From NCBI GenBank assembly GCA_951804985.1, contig OX638135.1, positions 41,850,471 to 41,914,470 of the forward strand: a stretch of 64,000 nucleotides of DNA. Direction: 5' to 3'. The stretch comes from Dryomyza anilis. Lineage: Eukaryota; Arthropoda; Insecta; Diptera; Dryomyzidae. Under the pieces are notes generated by a model. That model searched no databases. It saw nothing but the letters and a program-made list of their open reading frames with translations, and was not told the origin of the DNA. Below are positions 11,088-23,885 of the stretch, one piece after another. The stretch's first letter is position 1. Every line of letters begins with the position of its first letter. Made by a program: the position numbers and the translations under genes.

Positions 11088-11918
11088 TAGAGATGGGCGC
11101 GTGCCAGTTTTTGATGGCACGGACACGCACGAGCACGCCGATAGGCACGAGCCCGACGAGCAAATTTACAGGCACTCACGAGAAGCACGATAAAACATGG
11201 GATTTTAAAAGACACGAAGAAACATGGAAAAGCACGACAAAACACGAAGAAAGAACGGAAAAACATGAAAAAGCAAGTGAAACGTGAAAAATAATACCGG
11301 AACCGTTTAGATTTTTGGAACCAGACTCGTTATTAAAAATGTGTAGAACCGGAACTGGAATCGGAACATATATATTTTTTTCTGATGGAATCGGTACCGC
11401 TATTTAAAAAATATCGAAACCAGAACCGGAACAGATATTATATCCCTGTCAAGGAACGCATGCAACCGGAATAGGAACCATTATTAAAAATGTATGGAAC
11501 CGGAATCGAAAACCATTTAATTTGTTGATTGAAACCGGAACCGGAACCAGAACCACAATTTTAAAAATCTTGGAACCCGAACCGGAACTGATATTCCAAT
11601 AGGTTTTAGTCCCTGTAATAAATAATTCAAAATTAAGTTTTATACTGTTTTATTCTTTTAAATCCATAAGTAAAACTAAAACAACAGATTTTTAAGAAAA
11701 GGTTAAAATACCACGAAATTATTATTTTCTGAAATTGGAAGTAAGGGTTTTTAAATTGGGGTAGAAACTATATAAAAAATCTTGAATGGGCGCGTGCCTG
11801 ATTTTGGAGGCACGGACACGCACGTGCACGACAGCAACTAGCACGCACGGAGATTCGCATGCACGAACTCAGATTTTCGGGCGTGACACGAAAAAAGCAC
11901 GGAACGCGCCCATCTCTA
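11088..11918. mobile_element. hAT-type MITE with 15-bp ends and 8-bp target duplication
   Basis: The ends TAGAGATGGGCGCGT (11088) and its exact reverse complement (to 11918) fit the hAT TAGRG end consensus. GTTGAAAT flanks both sides (11080-11087, 11919-11926), an 8-bp target duplication. The 831-bp interior has no transposase. It holds GC-rich subterminal GGCACG/CACGA words at both ends and degenerate GGAACCGGAAC arrays (11290-11600). The short open frames here are translations of these arrays. Confidence 0.9.
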
Positions 11919-12022
11919 GTTGAAATCGATATCATTAGGGTTCCAGCGAGCAGGAACGCGGCTTTCTGGTGCATTATTAATACGTTATGCAAATCCGATG
12001 CCAATTTGAATTTTTATATTTT

Positions 12023-12755
12023 TATACCCTACACTAAGAGTGAAAGGGTATATTCAGTTTGGTACGCCGTTTGTAACACCCAGAAGGAAGCATCTCCGGT
12101 ATGGATAAGTGTATATATTCTTGATCAGCATGACCTCCTGAGTCGATTTAGCGATGTCCGTCTGTCTGTCCGTCTGTCTGTCCGTCTGTCTGTCTGCCCG
12201 TCTGTCTGTCCGTTGAAATCCCTACTTCTTTTAAAATTGAAGAGCTAGATAAATGAAACTTATAACTTAGATTACTTATATACCTACGCTGTATGTGCAT
12301 TGGCGAGATCGGTTCATTGAGACCTAAGATCCGACCACTTATGTTCAAATACCTCATATAAAATGTACATATAAAGATCAATTTTTATGTATACGTGCTT
12401 AGGTAAACTTTTTTGGTCAAATATATATTGACATCATGCTCAAATACATGATAATAAAGTTTTCCGGCTAAAAGACTTGTGGTTCACAAAAAAAAAAAAA
12501 TCGAAATTCGGTACACCTACCCATTTGTAAACATGGGTATCAAATGAATGGAAATTCTTCAGCGATTGAATGTTTGTAGTTATTTTCAGGATTCGTATAC
12601 CCTGGTGACCTATATATCACTTTGAATGGTAACCACACATATGTGTAGGGTATTTATAGTCGGCTTAGGCCGACTATAATTTTGATAATCCTAACTATCA
12701 TAATTACACCTACTTTAAAATTTCCCATGTGATCTAACCTTCCCAACTGGTTTTA
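12023..12755 (+). mobile_element. mini-me-like element B
   Basis: It begins TATACCCTACACT and keeps the TATATTCTTGATCAGCATGA core, a longer (GTCY)n array (12157-12215) and an AGTCGG..CCGACT palindrome near 12656-12675. It ends in CTTCCCAAC. It is more diverged from copies A, C, D and E than they are from each other. The short frames across the array have no coding meaning. Confidence 0.7.
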
Positions 12756-13127
12756 TGTTTCGTATGAATGTTGCGTGACGGAAAGAAAAGTTAAAAATAC
12801 ATTAATTTTTGCTTTTTATTTGTCAGAATGCAATTTCTATGTAAACTAACTTTTTTTATCATCGTTACACTGACTACAAAACGATACAAAAGGGACTTAA
12901 AAAACAGTCGTCTCTTTGAAAACTTTACTGGCATCGTTTTTCTGATTAAAAACCGATGAAAACGGGACATGTTAAAAATTCACAGCAGGAATTAGTAGAT
13001 ATACTTCTAAATTCTGTGCGCAACAATTGTACTTAATTATAATACATATAGAATACATAAGTTTTATATACATAGATAACTATGTTATAATAAAATTTCA
13101 ATTGGAGGTTTAGAAAACCTCATCCTT

Positions 13128-13340
13128 ACCGACTAGGAGGTTGCGACAAACTCATGCTCACCAATTTGGAGGTTGTCGCAACCACATAATCACCGATTTG
13201 GAGGTTACCACAACATCATGTACACCGATTAGGAGATTGTCACAACCTCATAATCACCGATTTGGAGGTTGCCATAACTTCGTTCTCACCAAATAGGAGG
13301 TTGGCACAACTGAATTAAAGGTTGTTGCAACTACTTATCA
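13128..13340. repeat. 32-bp minisatellite with GAGGTTG/CAACCTC units
   Basis: Six units of 32 bp of the type ACCGATTTGGAGGTTGTCACAACCTCATAATC start at 13128, 13160 and so on. Each unit carries a short inverted GGTTG..CAACC core. The array is preceded by a flank (ATAATAAAATTTCAATTGGAGGTTTAG) that also occurs at 19980, 27555 and 54505, so it is part of a dispersed element. Confidence 0.8.
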
Positions 13341-13891
13341 TTTGTTGCCGCAACCGAATGATTCGGTAGGCCAATTTAGTTGGTTGCCGCAACAAAGCAG
13401 TTCTCTGTGTGTACGAATAATCGCTTAAGTTTATTTAGATGTTATTTGGGTGCATAAATTATTTATTTGTAGACAAATTACATGATAAATATATTTATTA
13501 TACATAACAAAAACATATGTTGTTAAAAAATACCACTTAAATATCACATGAATTAAAAAAATACCACGCCGAATTTAAAAATCCCGTGGTATTTTTTTAT
13601 CCCATGGCAATTAAAAATTACCATAAAAGGTATTTATCCACAATAACTGGCAATTCCCACCCAGCAAGCATAGTTGCAAGGTCAGGATCAAGAATAATAG
13701 AATAATAAGATTACGCATTGCGAATGTACACCCTATACGTCAAAAACTTTGGAATGTCAAGTAAAGGAAATTTGAATTTAGACATTTCATAAATTACAAA
13801 TATTTATTTAGTTGAAATTTTTTTGAAAACATTTTTGCCAAAAAAACATTGGTGGGAAACAGGCTTCCGGCAGTTTCCTCATGATCATCTA
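13341..13891. other. Non-coding flank with AAATACCAC-type repeat
   Basis: GTTATTTGGGTGCATAAATT (13451) and the AAAATACCAC / GTGGTATTTTT palindromic pair (13527-13600) match repeat pieces elsewhere in the window. No gene seen. The LOA target duplication starts at 13892. Confidence 0.5.
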
Positions 13892-14284
13892 TCGTGCTGA
13901 TCTCCCTCTCGAAGCACCCGCACTTTGTCGAAGCTCCCTTCAGGAGCGAGTGAGAGGGCTTGTGTTTGCCGCATTGACTCCAAGGGGCTTACTGGCAGGT
14001 AGCCGGGACAGGTCTTTGTACGAGTGGCCGGGACAGGTCTTTGGACGAGTGGCCAGACTAAGACGGGTACATCCCTAAAATCCTACCATGCACCAGTATC
14101 TGGTGTCAGGCAGGAGGCGTCTGTTCCCTGTGGGGCGGCCTCCTCTTCCGACCGTAGGGTCTCTAAACACTTATAGGCGTCTGATCCCTGTGGGGCTGCC
14201 TTTTTGTGCGACCGAAGGGTCGTTAAACACATACAACCGAAGGGTCTGGAAACACTTCGACTTGCGGGGTCGTTAAAACCAATT

Positions 14285-15401
14285 ATGAAGTCGTCCACGG
14301 AACTACATACCGGGTCTACGGACCCAGGGGTAGGGATATCTGCCCCGGCGTCTGCAGCTGTCGCCATGCAGCCAGGCGTATGTCCTCCCAGCAGGACAGG
14401 CCGACTTAGCTCGGCTGGTAGGGCGCCAGTGGTGGCCTGCGAGTAAATTCCGCAGGTGGAGAGAGGGTTGGAGTTATTGACTTCTCCCAGAGTTCGGACA
14501 GGACGGTAGTCGTGTGTCCTTCCGCAACTCCAGATGGTCATGGAGAGAGGAACCCGGATGGGAAAAGGCGACTCTCTGGTGCGGCTAGGCGATTAAAAGC
14601 CAAACAACGCCAGAGAGCTGCCTCTCACATCACTGGGACCCCTTCAACGCAAGTTTGCCATCATCGATGAAAGCCAGCCCTGTGGAAAGATTGCTGAGGA
14701 TAAAAGGGGGCACCTGGAGGAAGTGTGTAATGACGCACTTACGAACTCGATTATCGAGTCTTCTGACAGCACCCCCGAAATCCATCTGGAATACTGCATA
14801 TTTGTCCGCGAGTCTATAGGATCACCGTGGTGTCTTTGGACTGTGTCGCACCCTGCGCGATCTGGTGGAAAGGTTGCCTGAGCCATGGGCAGACGCTATG
14901 ATACACCTTGTGGCTATGAGCGACATACCCGTTCTGCGTAAGGCAACCTTCTTCGTCAGAACAAACGGGGAGAAGCGACCCACGTGTGATATCCTTAGGA
15001 TTCTGGCGAGGCAGAACCGTGGGCTGAGAGTGGAACTTTGGGAGGTGTTCCACAGGGATGAGATGACCGATGGAAATCTCATCGTTGTGAGCATTGATCA
15101 GAACTCCATCACGGTACTGGAGAAGTATGGGGGTCGTGCCTTCTTCCTTACGTCATCCGTGACCATTAAGATGGGCGGAAAACCTGTCGGAGCTGGGGCC
15201 CAATCCGGGAAACAGCAATCCAAGAGCAATCTTCCCAGCCCGGTCGAGGAGGATAGTACGGATAAGGTCGAAGCCGCGGGCAGTATGGAGGTTCAGGTCG
15301 ACCCGACCAAAGAAGAAGGGACGAGCGGAGGAGAGGACGAGGGAGAATTTTCTGATGATACCCTTACGCCCTCTCAGGAGTATGAGCTACTCGCCCAATG
15401 A
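14285..15401 (+). pseudogene. LOA ORF1 (DUF4780-like gag protein), broken
   Basis: The best preserved part is 14865-15401. It follows a globular segment that in shifted frames starts around 14650 (KFAIIDESQPCGKIAEDK) and continues through WCLWTV near 14830. This order resembles the DUF4780 domain found in insect LINE ORF1 proteins, which bind element RNA. The C-terminus is acidic (EEGTSGGEDEGEFSDD). A frameshift near 14850-14870 and several stops before 14640 break it. The Met at 14285 is only a candidate start. The last codons overlap the ORF2 start at 15398 by four bases (ATGA). Confidence 0.7.
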
Positions 15402-18372
15402 TTCTGCTTACGCAGATCAACCTCCATAAGAGTCGACTGGCGACGGTTGCGCTTATGGAGAGAATGGAAGAAGATAAGACGCACATCGCACTGATCCAGG
15501 AACCCTGGACTGTAAATGACAGGGTTGCTGGTTGGGGTGACTCGCGATACCAAATATTTTATACACTCAATGCAGGCCGCCCTAGAACCTGTATTATCTG
15601 TAAAAAGGATTTTAACTTTTCTTTCTCCACAGAACTGTCTTCCTCAGACGCCACCACAATTTTTGACGGGAGCGGTGGCCTCATGCTGTCTTCAGTATAT
15701 CGCCCGCATGACTCCCCGGAACCTCCACTCTCCGAGGAACTGCTGAGGATTACAAGGTTTGCTGCCGAAAAAGGTAAGAAATTAATAATTTGAACAGATG
15801 CCAATTCTCACCATACAACATGGGGATGCTCCGACTGTAATGCTCGGGGACACGCCCTATTTGAATTTATTAATGCGTATGATCTTCTGACCCTAAACGT
15901 TGGTTGCACTGCCAACTTCATCACTAGAGTCAGAAGTGAAGTACTTGACATAACTCTTTGCTCTAAAAACATATTTGACATGGTCCAAGACTGGCATGTC
16001 TCTAGCAGACATTCCTTCTCGGATCATAGATACGTCTGTTTTAAAATATCTATTCCTAACATACCCCCACCTATGTTTCGCAACAAATCGAAAACTAAGT
16101 GGGCTCTATTCAGAAGACTTTTAAAGAATGCGTTAGACGTATCTCCCGCACCCCCTTTAAGTTCTATATATAACATTGACGGGGAGGTCAAAACCATAAC
16201 AAATAGCCTTATACGAGCATTCGGAGAGGCTTGCCCTCTTCGCACCCGAGAGTCTTTCAAGGAAAAACCTTGGATGACAGGGACTTTGAAAAACCTAAGA
16301 ACGGATACTCGGAGACTTTTCAATAAAGCTAAAAGATTAAATACTACAGAGCATTGGGATCTCTACTACCAAAAACCATGGCGACTCTTCTGTGCACAAG
16401 TTGATTGTGTTACAAAAACCGCAAGAATTAAGAAATTCCTTTCGAAAACCCACTCCCAACCGGAACTCCTGATAGACAGGCAGGGGGTTAGAGCAGGTAA
16501 CTCTGAGGACTCTTTAAAGATTCTAATGGAGGAGCACTTCCCAAACTGTTTCGTCAACTAAGATGAGACGAGGCTGTGGGAAACTTCTCAATACTCCCAC
16601 AACTTAGCCATCACCACCGATATGGTGGGGAAGGCAATTCATAGCTTCCAGCCATATAAAGCCCCAGGGCAAGATGGAGTTTTCCCAGTCCTACTACAAC
16701 GGGGATCTCCTGGACAGTGGATCTCCTGGACGTCCGTCTATCCAGGCTTTATGAGACATGCCTTAATCAGAGCTATACCCCCTTCACATGGCATGAATCA
16801 AGAGTAGTTTTCATACCTAAGCCGGGTAAAGAAACCTACTCAACCCCTAAGGCATATAGACCCATAAGTCTAATGTCCTTCCTACTGAAAACAATGGAAC
16901 GCATATGCGACACCATGGTTAAGGAAAAAATCCCTTATGAGCAGCTGAAATTTAAGCAACATGCATACATAAAGGGACGATCCGTTGAAACCGCCTTACA
17001 TGAGGTAGTTAACAAAATTGAAAGGTCTATGGACCTAAAAGGACTCACTCTAGTAGCCTTCATAGATGTTGAGGGTGCTTTTAATAACGTTCACACTGAT
17101 CTCGTCCCTTGCCTCCTTTGACGTAGACCCGGCTATTTTACACTGGGTACGTCATATGTTGTGCAACAGATCCATCACTTGTCAGCAGGGCAATATTACC
17201 CTAAGGGGAAGGGTGTTTCGCGGTACCCCACAGGGTGGCATTCTCTCACCGCTACTCTGGGTCGTCACCATAAAAAATCTCCTAAGAAGACTAACCGAGG
17301 CTGGTTTACATGCTGTCTGCTATGCAGACGACATCGCCATCCTTGCCTCGGGGACACATCCTCTTCTCCTTTCTATACGAATCCAAGAAGCCTTGGATAT
17401 CTCGGCTGAATGGTCATCACCTAGGGGATAAAATATAAACCCCCAAAAAACTGAAATCTGTCTCTTTACTAGGAAAAGGAAGCTACCTAGCTATCCTCTT
17501 CCACAGGTAAACGGAGAGATACTGGCACTTACTGGTCAAGTCAAGTACCTTGGTGTAATCCTGGATTTTAAACTTAACTGGAAGGCACAAATAGCTAGCA
17601 GAGCCACAAAAGCCGTTAGGGTTTGGGCAACCTGCAGAAGATGTATTGGTCCTACATGGGGACTTCGACCAAAGATGACCCACTGGATTTTCATCAGCGT
17701 TGTACGACCAATACTCACATATGCGTCACTTGTATGGTGGACAGCTTTGGGACGAAAATGTAACAAACCACTCGAGAAAGTGCAACGGGCGTGTTGTCTC
17801 GACATTACAGGTGCGATGTCTAACATTCTTGGGGGATGGCTCAATTCCGAGACATTAACCAATCACCAAACCATAATTAACTCAATTCCTAATACTGTTT
17901 CTACAGGTAATTGAAACTGCGACCGCATCCCAGAGGAAACCAATCATACCGCCGCAAAGTTCGCTCTCCCGACTAGGGAGGAATGGGACAACGGTCGGGT
18001 ATTGTCTAGCAATCCGGGGATCCATCTCTACACTGACGGATCAAACTAAACGGTCCCACTGGAGCGGGCTTTTTCTGTGAAGCCTTTTCTGCAAAAGAAA
18101 GCCTTCGTCTGCATGACCACAACACCGTCTTTCAGTCGGAAGTAGTGGCTATAACAGAAGGGGCTAAATTTATACAAAGCACTCACTGTGCAGACAAGTG
18201 TATTAAAATTTTCTCAGACAGCCAAGCTGCCATTAGAGCTTTATCCACGGACAAGGTGAAATCCAGAGTGGTTCTACAATGTAAAGAGGCCCTTGCTGAT
18301 CTCTTACTTGTTAACACTGCCCAACATTTGCCAGATTCATCCACTTTGGAGCTCCGCTTATTTCATCATTGA
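15398..18372 (+). pseudogene. LOA ORF2: AP endonuclease, reverse transcriptase, RNase H, multiply broken
   Basis: Endonuclease (15398-16030): TQINLHKSR supplies the Asn, LIQEPW the Glu, TDANSHHTTWG follows a stop at 15791-15793, and FSDHRYV is the SDH-like end. Reverse transcriptase (about 16620-17720): YKAPGQDG, FIPKPGK, YRPISLM, AFIDVEGAFNNV with the first catalytic Asp, GTPQGGILSPLLW, and YADDI at 17321-17335. A frameshift falls just after 17115. RNase H: YTDGS near 18029-18043, FQSEVVAI with the Glu near 18130, and FSDSQAAIRAL with the Asp near 18215, after a stop at 18047. The protein would nick the target, prime on it and copy its RNA. Stops at 17428 and 17911 are absent from the duplicated copy at 24561-26198, so they arose after the duplication or were lost in the other copy. 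Confidence 0.85.
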
Positions 18373-19109
18373 AACAAATGGGAAGCTTGGACTGGAAAGT
18401 ACTAAGAAAATTTGTCAAATCCACTGAATTTCTAAACTCCACTGAGTAGCATAACAGCTACAACATATTACAGACGACTCATGATCCGATGGGTCACAAC
18501 GGGCCTACTTTATGGCCTAGGTGTACTCTGTGCGATGCATAGAGGGGTTTTTCCCCCCTCCTTCAATCAATCAATCAATCGTGCTGATCTAGACGTTTCT
18601 GCACATGGGCATGGGTGGAAGGCAGCTAATTTAAATTTAAAATCTAAAATAATGAGGGACCAGAGCGACATAAATGCCGTTGTATATTTTTTTTAGCGCA
18701 TTTCAACAATGATTTCTTATTTTTTCTTTGTGGTGGCCAATTTAGTGCTGTTTGGCTAACATGTCTATTTTTTTTTTGCAACAACATTCTGACACAATGA
18801 AAAAATTGCAACGTTCTGCACAATCTTTGTTTCTATTATTCTTGATACTCAATTAATAGAAATTAAAATTCTAACTTTACAAAAAAAAATTTTGAAAATT
18901 TACAAGAGATCTTTTTATTTTTATTTATTTAATTTAATTTTTATTCAACATTTAAAGCTTAAGAGCCTAACAATGTGGTTTGTATATTAATATTAGGCAG
19001 AAAAAATAATAAAATATAAAACTTAAATATATCTGTATTTTTATTTAAAATGATAACTCTCTCCAGGAACGTTCACCCTTGATAATCCTAAATGTTCATT
19101 TCAAATTTT

Positions 19110-19115
<6 letters not shown>

Positions 19116-19192
<77 letters not shown>

Positions 19193-19209
19193 AATATATA
19201 TATATATAA
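19116..19209. repeat. (TA)n microsatellite
   Basis: About 90 bp of almost pure TA, interrupted near the end by TACATAAATA. The counterpart in the second duplication copy is at about 26699-26784. Confidence 0.95.
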
Positions 19210-19766
19210 TTTTGCCAATAAAAATAGTAGATATAATTACATTTAAAAACCATAAATGTAATATTCACTTAAGGGAAAAATTTTCACGTTTGGGAAAAGA
19301 AAATCCCAATTAAATTTTAAATCCCGTGGGAAATCCAAATTCCCATTGTGAACTAGAAAATCTATTTTTGAGACTAATCCCAAAAAATGGCTTCTATCGC
19401 CAGATCTTCATTTCACAGAAAATACCTTTATCCCACGCCAGCAAATAAAAAATACCACAGAAAATTACATGGTATTTTTTCTATAAAATAAATATAAAAA
19501 TATATATAAAAATACCGCGAAATTAAAAAAAAAATAGAGGAAAATAGACACTTTAATAATAGATTCTGACTTAAAATGACATGTTCGTTTTTATATAAAC
19601 TACTGATGCGTTCGTAATTAGTAATTAGAGGTGAGAATATGATTGTTACGAATAATTACTTAAAATTATTTTGATATTGTTTGGGTGACTAAATTAATTA
19701 TTTGTAGACATATTTTTGTTTTTTGCGAAAGTACAGGGAGTGGCAATTGTTTTTTTTTCAATTTCA

Positions 19767-19883
<117 letters not shown>

Positions 19884-21537
19884 AAAAATTGAAAAACGGT
19901 GATCATGAGGTTGCGACAACCTCCAAATTGGTGAGCATGAGGTTGTCGCAACCTCCTAGTCGATAAGCATGAATTTTTCTAAACCTCCAATTGAAATTTT
20001 ATTATAACATATTTATTTATGTATATAAAACTTATGTATTATGTATGTATTATAATTGAGTCAAATTGCACACAATTTAGAAGTATATCTACTAATTACT
20101 GCATCCTGAAAAAATAAAACTATGAAAAGATATTTGCATTTATATTTTATTTCCTCATAATCAATAAGTAAATATAACTAAAATGTTAATCAATCCAATT
20201 AATTTTTAATTGAAACACAGCCGATGTAACTTTTAGTAGCATTGAATTCCATATTCGTAATAATGAGAATATGTTAATTGGAGAAATTTTAATTAATTTT
20301 TTTGGCATATTGATATTAAAGTTGTTATATATATATTCTATTTTTTATTGGGAATTTTTAATCATTATTTAATTAATTAGTAACATCAATTAAAAATTTC
20401 ATTCGATAGAAATTGGATCAATTAAATATTTTGTTAAATTAAATAAAATATTTGTCGAATAGAAACATTTGAAAATAAAAATAATTTAATTCAATATTTA
20501 TATCAATAAAACAAAACGTGTTTTTTTCTCTTGCACAAGCCGGCCGTATTTCTGAACAGATTTTAATGATACTGGTATCAAACGATTCATATTAATCTGA
20601 TGTAGTGAGTGCTATACTTTATTTTTATTATTTTAGAACGAAAAACGCTAGAAAAACGTAATAACTAAATTACAACAACCATATGAAAAGAGTATTGCAG
20701 TTGACTGCGCTCTTAGTGTTCAGTGTAGTGCATCATACTCTCGTAGAAAGAACAACAGAAAAACAACAACAATTCTGCCGCATGAGTTTTTGTTGTTGAT
20801 ACTGGTTTGACACTGCAAACAGAGAGTGGTAAAAGAGTAGACGCCACGAAAAAGAGTTTCATTATTTGGTTAACAAAATACATTACAATATTGATAAGTG
20901 AAATGTGCAAAAAAATAGTAAAATATGTATTACAGAACAAATTTTTTGAACAAACAACAATTAGAATAATTTAAAATAAAATTAAAAGAAATATTGAAGA
21001 AGAAACTAACTTTATTAACAAACATTTTACGCAGATATGAACATTATTTGAAATAATTTTTAAAAGTAAAAAATTAGTAGGAAAAAGAGAATCCGATTAA
21101 AAAAATATATAAAATTTTAATGGAAAAGTAATTTTATTAGATCCTGTTAATATTTTGAAATAAGTAAAAAAAAAGCAGGGAAATCTGACCTAAGTTATTG
21201 CGAGTCACATAAATTTTTAAGGTGTATAATTGTTCAATTTGCCATTTACAAAAATGAGTACGGCTAAAATAGATTGGTCCATATTTAATACTACAAGGAA
21301 AAATTCCTAAATTTGGGCAAGTATGTAAATTGGATTATATACATACTGAAGTGAAGCATAGAATAAACGAGACTAATAAAATATACTTCATCTTTTGACT
21401 GATTTAATATCTATTATCGAATTATATCAATATTTCCTAAATATTTACTATAGCATTAAATATTTTCGTGTAAACCATGTTTCTCTTTTATATTTATAAA
21501 CACATTTTCAGCTAGCTAAAAAATATTAAATAAGTAT

Positions 21538-21741
21538 TTATACTGTTTGATATGCTTTGTAAAATTCTTTCAACCTAACGAATATTTTAACGAAGTCAGT
21601 TTTCAAAACTTCTACAGGTGGGCCAATTAATTGAGGCAAACATAAAAATTGATATTCGCTTTTTAATGATTCAATATGCAACAAAATGAGCATCATAAGC
21701 TGTTTGTTCAAATTCTTGACAGCAAAAATAAATTGGGCCAT
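21538..21741 (-). other. Open frame of unknown nature, duplicated at 29062-29247
   Basis: A 67-residue frame (start near 21741, including SLKSEYQFLCLPQLIGPPVE) is kept in both duplication copies with a few changes and a shorter end in copy 2. It lies downstream of the Myb/SANT exons on the same strand and might be a later exon of that gene. No domain is recognised and conservation is explained by the recent duplication alone. Confidence 0.25.
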
Positions 21742-22099
21742 TTAATGCTTTAATAACATAACATACACTAAATAATGCAATATCCTGTTTAAAAATAGCA
21801 ACGTAGAAGAAATGTTAGAAGAAACTGAACGACGCCGCCGACGCACAAGATGCACGAGACGCACAAACAAAAAACAAAATGAAATCCAGAAGAAAAAAAC
21901 AGAATTGCAATTTAAGAAAATGAATAAATCAAAAGTAACAAATAACAGTAGTTTATAATATTAAAGATTTAGTTATATTGAAATTATATTAAATTAATTC
22001 CTATTAATATTTTAATTAAAAAATGTGTAAATACAATTAATTAATTAGTAAATACATTTATATTTTTAATTGGAATACGATTTTGTTTGCTATTAATAT

Positions 22100-23065
22100 C
22101 AATTTTTATATATACGACAATATTTTTTTCTGTGTCTGTGGGCAAGAAACTGGCAACCGAATTTTTGTTTTTTTTTTGCAAAAATACACGGGATGGTAAT
22201 TGTTTTTCGATTCGGCCGGTAAAGTGAACTTTTCCCTATTTTTAATTGTATAAGTTTGGATTTCTTTTTATTAAATGCGATAAATGACTCGTAAACAGCA
22301 TCCCGTTTTTGAGCATTTTTCTTGGCTCCTTCAGCTCTTGAAAGTTTGTTTTTAATTGGAAAGTTGATTTCTGCAGTTGGTGTTGCATCGTTCTCAGGTA
22401 AATGGTTCACATTACAAACTATAAAGTCAGCGTCAGCGTTGTCTGTGCCAGATAATATGTTACTAGCTCCTGAAATATTATTAGAGCATGTTCTTTATTT
22501 TGGTTTGCATGAGTCGAGACTACAGGTTGCACTCTATTATCTGACTCATTTTCTGACTGATTGGAGAAAAATAAAGGAAATCAAGGACATGTTTTTAATT
22601 ATTACATGAGACGTTGGAAATCAAAAATGGCTAAGTTCATTTTGATTCCCAACGCCTCATGCGCCTCTATGGTATATGGAGTAATTTTACTCACATCTAA
22701 ATATTCGCTCAAACATTGTACATTTGAAGCTGATGAATCAGAGCTATTTTCCAAGGGCGTTGGTAATTTTGCTGGCAATATCACGAACGGGTTTATTGAA
22801 ATATCGGTTCGCGCTTCAGCTGGTCCACCGCCAGTTTGCATTGTTGCTTGCAATAGCTTTTTGCGCGATACATTTATAATTATTGTCGGCAGACTTTACT
22901 TGCGCAATAGACCTGGTTTGAAAACCTAAAAAATAATTAATAATACTCGAATACAATAATACTTGAACACAATCTACTTTCGGACACATGTATCTTACCT
23001 GGCCATTGAATTCAGCGACTACTTTCTCCCAAGCTTTATTTTTTACAGCGATAACCTCCCAATAA
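22100..23065 (-). pseudogene. Myb/SANT-like (zeste/NAIF1-type) gene fragment, copy 1, with introns
   Basis: The minus-strand exon ending at 22999 encodes NKAWEKVVAEFNGQ, and the next (from 22925) leads after a disrupted stretch to LLQATMQTGGGPAEAR near 22830-22860. NKAWE..EFN and TGGGP are landmarks of the Myb/SANT-like DNA-binding domain PF13873, found in nuclear regulators and Harbinger-type transposon proteins. The exons are separated by a 73-bp intron (22926-22998, GTAAGA..TTTTAG). A second short intron lies near 22557-22605 (GTAATA..ATCAG). A further exon (about 22556-22100) has an Asn/Ser-rich part then a basic end (SRAEGAKKNAQKRDAV). The N-terminal part of the domain is missing and a frameshift breaks the middle. 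Introns show the copy arose at DNA level, not by retroposition. Confidence 0.6.
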
Positions 23066-23400
23066 GCAATGAGGATTAAGGTTCCATAAATTTGGAGAAT
23101 TTTCTTTTACAACCAGTAAGGATGTAATGTTATGATCTAGCCAAATAAATTAATGTTATTCCACCGTTGATTTTCGAAAACTTGATACGAAATTCACTAC
23201 ACAAAATTACTCAGAGACAACCCTGTGACGTTAAATGTCAACAAAAAATTTTCATTTTTGCCACTACATATGCGCCACTGCATTCGCACAATCAGTGAGA
23301 TCATTGTTTTTTCGCTTTAATTAGCAAACAGACAAATCTGTTAAGATATAATTGCAGGTCCAAACACGAAAGTCATCCCGAGAATTTTTCTGCACTGAAA

Positions 23401-23645
23401 ATGCACGACGAGCTGATATACAATGTAAGTGGCCAAGGTTTACGAATACGTTTATGAAATATATTATTATTCATACGCAAAAAATTTAATATTTTCCGCG
23501 AACCTGGTTTGATCCTCACGGCACGTCGTGGATTTTACAAGAAGTTCATGTACACTGCCACCGGCGCATGTGCTGTTGCAGCTGTCTGTTATCTCACATA
23601 AGCGAGAATCTAATGTATGACATACTTAAATTCCTTTTAATATAT
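23401..23645 (+). pseudogene. MIC26/MIC27 (apolipoprotein O family) gene fragment, copy 1
   Basis: MHDELIYNVSGQG (23401 on), and after a disrupted stretch LTARRGFYKKFMYTATGA (about 23515-23570) and AVAAVCYLT then a stop. The MICOS subunits MIC26/MIC27 have a C-terminal segment of this type: a glycine-rich membrane helix, an RRG/RKG basic turn, K..Y..TGA and CYP near the end. They shape cristae in the mitochondrial inner membrane. Compared with the copy at 34432-34830, this one lacks much of the segment before the ARRG turn and has a stop replacing a Glu codon. It is a broken fragment. Confidence 0.6.
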
Positions 23646-23885
23646 ATAGTATTATAACTTATATGCGTTTTCTTTTATTTTATATTTAATCCTTTAATTA
23701 GGGAAATATGTGCGCTTCAATTCAAGTGTAATTTGAAGGTCGATTTCAAGTTCAAAATTAAGTTAAATATATATATATAAGTTTAACGCTTTTCTCCAGT
23801 GAAAGCTTCGATATCCATGTTCAATATATATTCCATAATCACTTGATATCCAGGTTTTTGGTTTATTGGGCAGTCACATGTCACA

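Larger units (their letters stand above)
13904..18578 (+). mobile_element. LOA-type non-LTR retrotransposon, nearly full length but mutated
   Basis: The element is flanked by a 12-bp direct repeat TCGTGCTGATCT (13892-13903 and 18579-18590) and ends in a (TCAA)n tail (18563-18578). It therefore has both ends, about 4.7 kb. Its order is a GC-rich 5' UTR with small repeats (two GCCGGGACAGGTCTTTG units near 14001-14043; two GGCGTCTG..CCCTGTGGGG units near 14117-14200), ORF1, then ORF2 with endonuclease, reverse transcriptase and RNase H. That domain set matches the LOA clade (Bilbo, Lian). GC content is much higher than in the flanks. Stops and frameshifts make it non-functional. Confidence 0.9.

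Noticed and set aside
11859..12248. 129-residue frame ending in SVRLSVRLSVCPSV
   Set aside because: Joins the end of a hAT MITE to a mini-me (GTCY)n array; no real protein.
21811..21957. Arg/Lys-rich 48-codon ORF (MLEETERRRRRTRCTRR)
   Set aside because: Short, low complexity, and kept in the second copy only because of the recent duplication, where its sequence drifts.
22322..22929. Plus-strand frames of 95 and 122 residues
   Set aside because: Antisense shadows of the Myb/SANT exons, whose splice sites and motifs are on the minus strand.
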